Assembly (NCBI GenBank): GCA_024663395.1 | Contig: JANFAH010000001.1 | Location: 744,001 to 808,000, forward strand | DNA length: 64,000 nucleotides | Direction: 5' to 3' | Source of the DNA: Pisolithus tinctorius | Lineage: Eukaryota > Basidiomycota > Agaricomycetes > Boletales > Pisolithaceae | Shown here: positions 54,813 to 64,000 of the stretch, in pieces | How the letters are laid out: the number at the start of each line of letters is the position of its first letter | Position numbering within the stretch: the first letter of the stretch is position 1 | Notes under the pieces: model-generated | The model's database searches: none | Seen by the model: the letters and a program-made list of their open reading frames with translations, nothing else | What the model was told of the DNA's origin: nothing | Program-made: the position numbers and the translations under genes

Positions 54813-55887
54813 CCATCCATTGAGTACCAGACACTGTGTGTGATGTACCATTCCATCTTTTTGATATGTTTTAAAAGTCTCCGCAACTTTTTGCGCATTT
54901 TCCCACGCTCTCTGGGTGATTGTTTTCCTTCCCCTGCTCTCTCCCCTTCTGGTGTGGACTTGGTATTTATTTTTTGGCTGTGAATAAATATTCAATAGAT
55001 CTCTAGATAGTCGGAATAGCAATATACTGCCTGGAAATTGATGGAACCCCTAAATACCAGCAGGGGAAGGACCATGGCACAACACCTCAGGAGCTCCACC
55101 CCATTCAATGAGCTTGTGATATTATATAGGTACAGAGGGCCACTACAATTGGGGGATGTCCTTCTCAAATGCCCACATCAAATGTAGCAAAATTGCGAAC
55201 ACTTTTTTGTCTGTAACCCCTGAAATCCTTTCTAGCAATTCAGTGCTTCTCAGCCACCTGATGGGTGGTCCAATTATGCACCAATTCACTAAGTGTAACT
55301 ACTATACCATGTTACATTACAGTACCAGCCAAAAAGACCCAGAAAAAATTTTCTATGGTGAAATACAGGGAGGAGGAGATTGTGTCACCACATGTAAAGC
55401 ACTCCATCAAAGGCTATGAACTTTGGATATGTTGTAGGCATACATATTACCTTGAAGGAGATGTGACAACCAAGTAGATATGTCCAATATGTCAAAAAGC
55501 GTCCGCTTTTTGGCTTTTTACCCCTATCTCATTTCCAAGCTATTCAGGGTCACTAATATACTCAACTAAGCATTCAATTGTGCTCTAATATACTTATACT
55601 TCATGTTAATGATCATATATGATGCATGCCAGCAGAAGATAGAGCCCAGTAGGGCAAGGGAGCTGACCCAGGGGACTACAGGGCGGTAGGGTGGGAAATT
55701 TCAATATATACCAAATGCGGACGTGGGTTGGGAGTAGTGGCGGGCCAGCAGCATTTTTAACTTGTCAGTAATTATCTACGGCAGGCGGGCAAGGGCGGGC
55801 AGCGCTCCACGAGAGGTGTGGCTACACAATTACATAATGTGAAGCTTCAGTCTCGGCTTTCGACAAGCAGCTGCAATTGAAGTTCCA
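54813..55887. repeat. Right arm of 1,075 bp inverted repeat
   Basis: Mirror of 53502-54576. Just beyond it, on the plus strand, an acidic tail reads RVFSDEEIDDDDLFLDK and stops near 55989, probably a gene 3' end cut by the palindrome. Confidence 0.9.
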
Positions 55888-56312
55888 CTGTTCTCGACAG
55901 TGGCCGAGAGCGATGCTTCAAAAAATACAGTGTAGGGTGTTTTCTGACGAAGAAATTGATGATGACGACCTATTCCTAGACAAGTGATAGATACTTTGTA
56001 GTATGTCAGGCTCGTATCTACATTTTCGTGGCCATTTTTCATGATTCATTATAATATATGCAAAGCCGTTAAATTACATCTCAGGTAAGTTTGCGGTGTC
56101 TTGGGTCCCAAGGGGGTCAATTACCAAGTCTAGTATTTACGGGCGCCTCGCCCACTGCCTTTCTGAGCGTGACCGTCCGGCTTTCCATACAGAGATGTCG
56201 TGACATCCACTAATGACAACATTGAAAAGCATGGAGTCGTATTGTACGCAGTCCGGGAATGACGAGGAATAAGCGAGACTGGTAGAAGTATATGTGCGGC
56301 CAGCACCGTCCA

Positions 56313-57690
56313 TCAAGCCTGTTGAGTACTTGCCCCCGCTCTCTTCAACCCCTCTACTTCTTGGAGCAACTTCGCAATCTCTTCCTGCGCTGTCCGGGCC
56401 CTTTCCTCGGCCGCACGCTCCTTTTGCGCGGCTTCCTCTGCGGCCAGGCGTTCTCTCTGCCCTTCCTCCTCCGCTGCCCGTGCCCTTTCCTCGGCAGCTT
56501 CGCGTTGCTCGCGTTCCTTCTGCCTTTCCTGCTCGGCAGCTTCACGTTGCTCCTCCGCCCTTTTCGCGGCTTCCTCCGCGGCCTGGCGTTGTTCGCGTTC
56601 TCGCTGCCTCTGTTCCTCTTGCTGTTTGGGACATCATAAGCACAAACAGTAAACAGAAATCAAAGACAACTTACCCCTTGTTTAAGCCTGCGCTGCTGTT
56701 CAATTTTCTCGGCTAAAGCAGCTCGAGCATCACGATACTTGGCGCACACCTCTTCCCCGCTCGCCTTGAAATCGACCGGTCCCCCACAGATCGTACCCGC
56801 CTGATGGGGCGTGGGATCTTGCTCGGCACCCTCATAAAGTATGTTGAGAGCGTCAAACACAGTTGCGGCGAACCAGTGGCATTGTGTGTCGTGAAGGTTG
56901 TGCTTGGGCTCCTGTGTCGAGGTTACATAAAGCAAGGTCGCTAGCTCGTTTGCAGTAGGCTTTGCACCAGTAAACGATAAAGTACAGACAAGTCGAGGCC
57001 TGTCGCACATCTCCTCCACCCGATCGCCTGCTGCACTAATACGCGTTGCAAAATAAACGCGATCACAGGCGTCCCGCTTGGAACTGGAGGAAAAAGAAGC
57101 TGCAAATTGAGCTGTATTCGTCTTCTGTTTTTTTTTCCCGTCGCTCTTAGTAACTTTGTCTAGCGGAGGACCGCTTTCGTCGGCACTACTTGCAGTGGGA
57201 TCGCCGACATCAGGTGAGAGTGCAGAAGTCTCTGGTGGAGTGAGTGGCGACGCCGTGGCGTCTACCGTTGTGTCCGTTTGAGCAAGGGTATCGGCAGCTT
57301 GTGTGGCGTCTACAGAATTGTCAGCGGCTTAAGTTACTAACGAATGCGAGCAGAAGAACCGGAGTCTGGACTACGAACACCACCACCACTCCTCTCGGCA
57401 ATGACAATGGATGTGTGCTGATTGTCGGGGGAAGAGATGTCAAACCGCAGGAACTCATGCTCTACTCCTTTCCGCATCTTGTACCAGCCGACCTTGATGA
57501 CTTGACAATCCGACGTAAGAGGGTTGTTACGGATGAGGGAGTACCACCCGAGGGCGTTCGCAAACCCGTAGGACTCCTCATAGAACAGACCATCAATCTC
57601 TGGAGCTGCCGAGACCATTTTGAGCAAGCGAGGGACTCGATAGAAAAGTCTGCGTAGTTTTCTGAGTATGATCCTGTTGTAGAGGGCCAT
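56313..57690 (-). CDS. Coiled-coil protein of unknown function (unit 2)
   Basis: It starts at ATG 57690. Domain order is as in the unit 1 copy: EVGWYK-like segment (IKVGWYKMRKGVEHEFLRFD), then a linker. A domain with ANELATLLYVTSTQEPKHNLHDTQCHWFAATVFDALNILYEGAEQ follows, and after an intron an EEERAAEER-type coiled coil to 56313. It differs from units 1 and 3 at many residues yet stays open, and conserved motifs (CHWFA, EGAEQ, VCAKYR) are kept. Confidence 0.6.
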
Positions 57691-58599
57691 CTTTATGTGA
57701 GTGGCGATCACAGTGAGATGGCTGGGATGAACTACCGCTCGAATTCCTCCTGCACAGCTCCTAATTACATAATGGAATTCAGCACGAGACTAAGTTTCAC
57801 TCTTATCCAGCTATTATGGCAATAATAAGGATGGCTCTCTTCGTACTAGGTATCATTGTTGTAACCTACCTTCCATTGAGTTGGGGGAATGAACTAAGAG
57901 TGGCATGCCCCTTTGTTTTTTTTGGTCCGTAGACCCATCGGAGCAGGGAAGATTGAGGAGGGGATAGTTGCATCGCAATAGACAAAGAGGTATAAAAATA
58001 CAAAATACTCACCGGCGTCGCAGACGGGGGAGGCGGTCGTTTGCGCAAGGACTGGAATCAAGAGGGAGAAAGTGGAAGTACGGCATCATAGTCTTTGAGG
58101 AATGGGACTCGTTTCGATCGTTGGGATCGGCTCGGATGGGGAGTCAAGCCTACGTCTGCAAAACTTCCCGATGGAATGAGTAGCGTATGGGTGCCTCCGT
58201 CTGGAAGTGACTTGTCGTAAGACTTCTTTCGCGCTTGGTAAAACACTTATTGGCCAACGAGAAGGCTTGCTCAAGTGCGAAAGAGTTGTCAACAGCCGCG
58301 TCGCGTAGCTGTTTCCCAGACGTAGTAGACGGAGGGAGGGAGAGTCTGGCAGCGTCTCAATTTCATGGTCTGCACGGTGCTCCAGCAGCGCATAGGATTC
58401 AGAGATTGTGTTTCCAGGGAATTTCAGCGATACAACGCAAATAGCTGCCCAAATCACCGTAGACAGCCTCCAGAAGGCTGCACTGGAAGGAAGAATTGTA
58501 TCCGTGCTACAGATTGTGTAAGCACGCTGAGGCTATGGCGGTGCGGCGTCCTCCGAAGTTCCTGACAACCCTTACATCCACATCCTGCCTACAGTAAAT
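57691..58599. other. End of unit 2 with cerato-platanin relic
   Basis: 57720-57880 matches 24900-25030, then jumps to a decayed cerato-platanin (57885-58060, minus) equivalent to 26350-26515. 58085-58590 resembles 26556-26880. No intact gene. Confidence 0.45.
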
Positions 58600-58739
58600 T
58601 TATCAACTGGACTTTCGACCTCAGAAAACATGGAGAACACCTACCGCGGAAGGTAAGGCTGTTGCCTACATCTCGCGGCAACGTTTTTGTCTGGGTTTTC
58701 CGTTCCCGTCGGAAATTGACGTCGCAGTCGTGATGCCGC

Positions 58740-59565
58740 TCTCGCACGGTTGTGAGAAAAGTCGTCGACAACACGCGCCATAGTCGTATCGGCTCGCTGT
58801 TGTCTCGCTGACTTGCTAGTACTCCCGTCGAAGTCATACGCCTTTGCTGCAAGGACGAGTACGATTGGAGGGCCGTGCGTGACGAGGAGTATCATCGTAT
58901 GGCAGGTTCAGTGCTCCCGCGGTGTGTTCCCATTTTAGTTTCGAGCCCATGGCGGTCACCCCTTCTCCAAATCGTGGCTCGTGTACGACCCCATCAAAAA
59001 TTAGAGTGGTTAACTCGTTGATCAAGAAACGGCTGCCACTCGTTGATCGCTTTCCCACTGAACTCTTGCTACGTGTTAGGTACCCAAGCAGTGTCTTGTG
59101 AGGGGAAGCAAGATGTCGGGACAGTGCTACGCGGCTGGAGGGATATCGAAGCTCCCCAGCCCCACGGAGCTACACCGCGCGTGTTGACCATAACAGCATA
59201 GCAGTCTAGAAGGCCCGTTTAAAGAGGAGCGGACGCCGCCTAATCAACGTGCTGAGTTGGTCGATACTGCGGGTCACGACCCAACCCCACAGTGGACTGC
59301 ATCTTGGAAGTTGGACGTCACGCTGACCGTTCAGGATTTTCTATTGGAAGTGGTAAGTGGTTTTCGACGTTCGCACACTAGAATGATGTTCCTGTCCTCC
59401 CTTTGCGTTCTTTCATGAAAAGGTTTCCCTTGCATCGTGAGGGATGTGAGATTTTTCGAAGTCGACAAGATCCACCTCGACAACTCACCGCGCGACGGCT
59501 ATCAATCCACAACAGTCGCCTCTCTGCCCTAACTGTAGGGTCCTCCAATTTCAAAATGCGAATCG
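58740..59565 (+). pseudogene. F-box-like gene relic (unit 3)
   Basis: It is homologous to 20061-20900. The F-box core reads DRFPTELLLRV (59036-59080). Frames are broken. It ends abruptly at a cgcgcgcgg run where the VPS28 fragment begins. Confidence 0.4.
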
Positions 59566-59582
59566 TTTGCCCGCGCGCGGCG

Positions 59583-59722
59583 GCAGTAATTGAATCGCGG
59601 ACGTATGCGCGTTTTAGAAAGTCCAGTGCGACTACGATACCGAAGAGCGTAGCTAGAAGAGAGTATTTCTCCCGTTCTGCGTTGGTGGTGTACAGTCGGA
59701 TGTCTTCGTCGAGGGACAGCAT
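59583..59722 (-). pseudogene. VPS28 exon 1 fragment
   Basis: It repeats the first VPS28 exon (ATG 59722, LDEDIRLYTTNAEREKYS...) without downstream exons. It is part of a duplicated fragment that continues into the coiled-coil 3' end at 59960-60121. Confidence 0.7.
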
Positions 59723-59959
59723 CGTCGTGGTTACAGGACTCAGGAAATGTACAAAGCTATGCCCACTCAGCAGCAGAATGTCAGGGGTATACGCCTGAGA
59801 TCCCCAGGAGTGATGGTAATAAGGCAGTTAGATAGACAGAGATGTCGTGACATCCACTAATGACAACATTGAAAAGCATGGAGTCGTATCGTATGCAGTC
59901 CGGGAATGACAAGGAATAAGCGAGACTGGTATAAGTATATGTGCGGCCAGCACCGTCCA

Positions 59960-60121
59960 TCAAGCCTGATGAGTACTTGCCACCGCTCTCTTCAACGCCT
60001 CCAGTTCTTGGAGCAACTTCGCATTTGCTTCCTCTGCTTCCCGTGCCCTTTCCTCGGCTGCCTGACCTTCCCGCTCGGCCACTTCGCGTTGTTCGCGTTC
60101 CCTCTGCCTTTCCTCCTCCGC
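59960..60121 (-). pseudogene. 3' fragment of the coiled-coil gene
   Basis: The end of the coiled-coil coding region (stop 59960-59962) is cut at 60121, where inverted cerato-platanin sequence starts. Confidence 0.65.
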
Positions 60122-60328
60122 GCGAACTGGAACGACGCTGACTGCGGCAAATGTTATGGCATCATGTATGCAAAGAACACTATCAACGTCCTTGCACTGG
60201 ATGTGTCGAAGGATGGGTTTACGGTGTCACCCCAGGCGATGAGCGTACTGACGAACGGGCAGGCGAGCGCGTTAGGGAGAGTGAAGGTCACTGCCACTGA
60301 GGTGCCCGCCAGTGAATGTGGCTTTTGA
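60122..60328 (+). pseudogene. Cerato-platanin C-terminal fragment, inverted (unit 3)
   Basis: It reads from NWNDADCGKCY to VPASECGF and stop, in frame, on the plus strand, opposite to units 1 and 2. The N-terminal half and signal peptide are missing. Confidence 0.75.
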
Positions 60329-60334
60329 GGATGG

Positions 60335-60620
60335 GATGTGACGGAGCAGTTAACCTTGCGAGCGGTATGTTAGCAGGGATCAGCATTAAAGGACCTTGTC
60401 TGTATTTCTTGGCGGTGTATCGAGTTCTGGACATGGACCCGCTGGGCTTCTTGTTATATCTTCACTTGGACAACTTGTACCAGGACGTTGTCGGTACCTT
60501 TATCGGTACCGTGGATTTGATTCCTGGTTTGTATGGCACCTAGGCGTTTGCTTCTACTTCTGAGAAACATTTTCAATTCAGACTCTCGTCGATCGTTCGT
60601 ACCTGCGAATTTCTCGTGCT
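60335..60620 (+). other. Conserved unknown block, inverted (unit 3)
   Basis: It is the inverse of 21180-21440, with the same LYFLAVYRVLDMD frame on the plus strand (60316-60543). Confidence 0.35.
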
Positions 60621-60899
60621 AAGTCACGACCACACTGTATAGGAACAAGACACTATTCGACCCAAGGACAGAGTTCTCCACTGCTCCAACGACACTCACG
60701 GGCACTTTCATGGGCATAGATCCGGCGAGAGGTGAGTTTGCATCGCACATTCAGCGGTCGACGTAGACCTAGCAGTAGTAGAAACTGGTGTACGTTTGCC
60801 CTTTAGGCATCTCATTACCCCTCAGCTCAAATGCAGTAGAATCACACACACCCAACCCTCCTTCCTACCGGGCTATCATTGTTGTGATCGTCACCATCA

Positions 60900-61930
60900 T
60901 CACGACGGTGCACGCAATCCATCGTCACGACCGTTTGTATCGCCATTCAGGCTACGGAAAAACTCGCCGTATGCGTAGTCGACATCGAAATGGAGCTGGT
61001 AGTACTTCTTGATTAGATAATGGATGCGGAAATCTGAACGAACGCACTTGTCTTGATTGTTCCTCTGTTAGCTCCTCTGAGGCTTTCATCCCGTTGAGCG
61101 TGATCAACCTTTTCATGCATGCGAGTGAGGTGTATGAAGGAGGAAGCAAAGAACGAATCTGAGAGCACTTACCACCCGACCATGCGACTTCTTCCCTCTC
61201 ATTCCTTGCTCCCCCTAAACCTCGCGTACCCCGTAACGAGTTCTTGAAGGACAGGATGTAGCTGATCTTTTGCGCGTAGACGTAACTTGAGTGCGTCCAT
61301 GAAGGTTATGAAGTTCTGTGCGTTACATGTTTAGTGCGCAGATCGAGCGTGCGGTGAGACGCGGAGAAGTGGGAAATAGGTGAGCAGAGTATCGAAGGAT
61401 CTCCGTACCTGTGTCGTTTCAGCTATCCATTTTCCAGTCTCCGGACCAGCCTCACTCGAATGCTCCACCGTAGCGGGTACCCCTACCTTGATCCTGTGCA
61501 ACGCAGCAGGCGTATCGAGCTATGTCATCGCCGCACGTACAGAACAAGATCAAAACAAGGGTGAGCAAGGAGAAAGAGGAGAAACGGGACTTACACGATA
61601 GCGGGTCATGAACTCCTCGATCGACGGGATCGAATCCTTGACCAACTTGAGCATCGTCATATACTGCGACAACAACCTCGTGCATGCCGGCGAGTACCTC
61701 TCGTAGTACATCTTAGTATGTACAAGCTCCACATTGAAACGACCGATAGGATGGATGGAATGGGTAAATAGTGGTGGGACTCACTCAGCGGCAGTAATTG
61801 AATCGCGGACGTATGCGCGTTCCAGAAAGTCCAGTGCGACTACAATACCGAAGAGCGCAGCTAGAAGAGAGTATTTCTCCAGTTCTGCGTTGGTGGTGTA
61901 CAGTCGGACCTCTTCGTCGAGGGACAGCAT
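60900..61930 (-). pseudogene. VPS28: VPS28-like ESCRT-I subunit, full-length layout with nonsense codon (unit 3)
   Basis: It starts at ATG 61930 and has all parts of VPS28: EVRLYTTNAER core, YSPACTRLLSQYMTMLKLVKDSIPSIEEFMTRY with a normal donor after it, and CPAALHRI. Then come NFITFMDALKLRLRAKDQLHP, LITLNGMKASEELTEEQSRQ and the last exon FDVDYAYGEFFRSLNGD, ending at 60900. The GSKEW codon of units 1 and 2 is TGA here (around 61188), interrupting the C-terminal four-helix domain that contacts ESCRT-II. It looks like the parent layout from which units 1 and 2 lost parts. Confidence 0.82.
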
Positions 61931-62173
61931 CGTCGTGGTTACAATACCCAGGAGGTGTACAAAGCTATGCCAACTCAGCAGTAGAATGTCAGGGGTATAC
62001 GCCTGAGAATGAGACCCCCAGGGGTGATGGTAATAAGGCAGTTAGATAGACAGAGATGTCGTGACATCCACTAATGACAACATTGAAAAGCATGGAGTCG
62101 TATCGTATGCAGTCCGGGAATGACAAGGAATAAGCGAGACTGGTATAAGTATATGTGCGGCCAGCACTGTCCA

Positions 62174-63622
62174 TCAAGCCTGTTGAGTACTTGCCACCGC
62201 TCTCTTCAACGCCTCCAGTTCTTGGAGCAACTTCGCATTTGCTTCCTCTGCGGCCTGGCGTTGCTCACGTTCTCTCCGCCTTTCCTCCTCCGCTGCCCGC
62301 GCCCTTTCCTCGGCCGCGCGCTCCTTTTGCGCGGCTTCCTCTGCGGCCAGGCGTTCTTTCTCCTCCGCTGCCCGTGCCCTTTCCTCGGCTGCACGCCTTT
62401 CCTCCTCCGCTGCCTGTGCCCTTTCTTCGGCTGCACGCCTTTCCTCCTCCGCCCTTTTCGCGGCTTCCTCCGCGGCCTGCCGTTGTTCACGTTCTCGCTG
62501 CCTCTGTTCCTCTTGCTGTTTGGGACATCATAAGCGCGGACAGTAAATAGAAATAAGAGATGAATTACCTCTCGTTTAAGTCTTTTCTTCTGTACAAGTT
62601 CCTCGAGTAAAGCAACCCGAGTTGTATAATACTGGGCACACACAGCATCTACGCTCTCCTTCCTAGAGACTGGCACCCGAGCCCATGTACCCGCTCGATT
62701 GTTCTTGGGAGCTCGCTCGGCACCCTCAAATATTGCATCGACAGCCTTAAACACAGTTTCGGCGAACCAGTAACATTGTGTTTTACGGATGTTGTAGTTG
62801 GGCTCGTGTTTCGAAGTCAGATGAACCAAAGTCGCCAGCTCATGTACAGAAGGTTGATGATTTTCACGAAACTCTAGCGCGGAGATACTAGTAGCCTTCT
62901 CGCACCTCCGCTGCAGCTGTTCACCGGCTTGACTATCCCGGGTTGCCCAACTGGCGAGATCGTTGGCATACCGCCACGAGGAAATGGAAGCAAAAGAAGT
63001 GGTAAGTCCAGATGAATCCCTGTCCTTCCGTTTTCCCTTCCCGTTGGCCTTGTTAACTTCGCGCAAAGGCGGGCTGCTTTCGTCAGCACTACTCGCGGTG
63101 GAATCTCCAGAGACATCTGGTGGGGTACCAACGACCACAGCAGTCTCTGGTGGAGCAGCTGGCGGCGTGACGGGCCCCGCCGAAGTATCTAATGGAGCAA
63201 CGCCCTCGGTAGGTTGTGCGGCTGCTGCAGGATTGTCAACAGGTTAAGTCAATGAACTGAATATGAGAATGACCAAAATCACCTTTTGTCGAGTTCTGCT
63301 CACCACGACCCCTCTCAACAATGACAATAGCGACGTGCTTTCTGTCGGGGGAGAGGACGTTAAACTGCAGGAATTCATGTTCTTCCTTCCCACTCAGGTT
63401 TTTATACCACCCAACTTCTGTGACGGAACAATCCAAGGTGGCCTCACATTCAAGGATACCAAGGTACCAGTCCTCGATGGGAGAGAAGGCAAAGGAGGAT
63501 CGTTCTAACTCAGTGAACAAACTTCTGATCTTGGGAGGTTCCGGGGCCATTCCGAATATGCGAACGAGTCTTCGGAAATACCTGAGTAGTTTTCTGAACA
63601 TGGATGTCGCGCGAAGAGCCAT
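62174..63622 (-). CDS. Coiled-coil protein of unknown function (unit 3)
   Basis: It starts at ATG 63622 and ends at 62174. It is almost base-for-base identical to the unit 1 copy, with one extra block of coiled-coil heptads near 62240-62290 (GENVSNARPQR in another frame). The remaining differences I saw are a few bases. Function unknown. Confidence 0.6.
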
Positions 63623-64000
63623 ATTTATACAGGACGGGGTCGTGGTAGGTTGGCTGGAGTTGCGGCTGGAGTTTCCTCTCCTTGAGCCTGAACACAACAG
63701 TCACCAGTACCATGTGCACAGCTCTTGATTACATAACGCAGTTGGAGTAACTGACGTTATACCTGGTATAGCAACAATAACGATGGCCATCTCAGCAAGT
63801 ACCCTTATTGTAACCTATCAGTCGACCATCCATTCGCAACACGGTGTACACGTAATATTTCAGTGTTGTACAGGGCCTGAGAAAGGAGTGGTACAAAGAA
63901 TATCTCCTTGGGCAGCAAGTTAATTCTCACAGACATATACACTACACTGGATCCAATTGTGTCAACTGCAGAGGATGAGAGCGCGAGCAATGGACGGATG
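63623..64000. other. Unit 3 sequence to window end
   Basis: It matches 24831-25208 of unit 1 almost exactly. No gene is supported; the unit continues beyond the window. Confidence 0.5.

Larger units (their letters stand above)
53136..56189. mobile_element. 3.05 kb ATGGAAAGCC-type element with 8 bp duplication
   Basis: It starts ATGGAAAGCCAGACGGTCAC and ends with the inverse of it. A perfect 8 bp duplication ACAGAGAT flanks it (53128-53135, 56190-56197). The ends match those of the 39376-48428 element at most positions, so it is the same terminal family. Inside is a palindrome with 1,075 bp arms. No transposase is recognised, so it is probably non-autonomous. Confidence 0.8.
26880..58599. repeat. 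Tandem unit 2, interrupted at three sites
   Basis: With the insertions at 27921-39126, 39184-49582 and 51871-56189 removed, about 5.8 kb remains that is colinear with unit 1. Host pieces are 26880-27920, 39127-39183, 49583-51870 and 56190-58599. Confidence 0.85.
58600..64000. repeat. Tandem unit 3, rearranged, runs off the window
   Basis: It opens like units 1 and 2. It holds an extra fragment (VPS28 exon 1 plus coiled-coil 3' end, 59583-60121), an inverted cerato-platanin block (60122-60620), then VPS28 and the coiled-coil gene. From about 61970 on it is almost identical to unit 1. Confidence 0.85.

Noticed and set aside
53136..56189. hAT element based on the 8 bp duplication
   Set aside because: The termini do not resemble hAT ends (CAGGG-type) and no hAT transposase is seen. 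The ends match the integrase-core element instead.
59906..60328. Fusion protein ending in a cerato-platanin domain
   Set aside because: The N-terminal half is antisense of the coiled-coil gene; the frame merely crosses an inversion junction.

Overview
The window looks like nuclear DNA of a mushroom-forming basidiomycete (Agaricomycetes). Genes are broken by 50-60 bp GT-AG introns. The protein families are typical of that class: Plavaka transposase, cerato-platanin, a TET/JBP-like dioxygenase, alpha-kinase, a DUF6532-type protein and a mushroom-type integrase-core transposase. I saw no rRNA, tRNA or CRISPR array. Most of the window is transposons, nested insertions and decayed gene copies.

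Layout. (1) 180-10481 is a complete Ty3/gypsy element with 924 bp LTRs, gag-protease, RT-RNaseH-integrase and an antisense gene between pol and the 3' LTR. That antisense gene encodes a Zn(II)2Cys6 cluster and a coiled coil. The heptamer AATTCCG/CGGAATT occurs about 45 times across the element. (2) 10665-16965 holds three accessory genes: a charged protein of a family repeated in mushroom genomes, a gene built of repeated exon modules, and a 5'-truncated TET/JBP-like 2OG-Fe(II) dioxygenase. (3) 17020-18870 is a roughly 43/87 bp minisatellite, followed by a Myb/SANT-like gene cut by its edge. (4) 19930-64000 is an array of three tandem units of about 6-7 kb. Each unit carries, in order, an F-box-like relic, a conserved unknown block, a cerato-platanin gene, a VPS28 (ESCRT-I) gene and a coiled-coil gene. 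Unit 3 runs off the window.

The middle unit was hit by transposons at three sites, and the sister units show what those sites looked like before. At 27921-39126 sits an 11.2 kb composite: two Plavaka transposases in 3,841 bp near-identical inverted arms, with a DUF6532 gene between them. At 39184-49582 are two nested copies of a DNA transposon with ATGGAAAGCC termini; the full-length copy carries an integrase-core transposase and an alpha-kinase. At 51871-56189 are two back-to-back insertions; the second has ATGGAAAGCC termini, an 8 bp target duplication and a perfect-length 1,075 bp palindrome.

Many coding sequences are dead, and the lesions are often CGA to TGA or other CpG transitions. 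The two gypsy LTRs differ at about 20 sites, all transitions and mostly at CpG. This suggests a methylated, heterochromatic region. A retroelement that encodes a CGG-binding-type protein and is full of CGG-containing motifs is the most interesting candidate for an undescribed system here.
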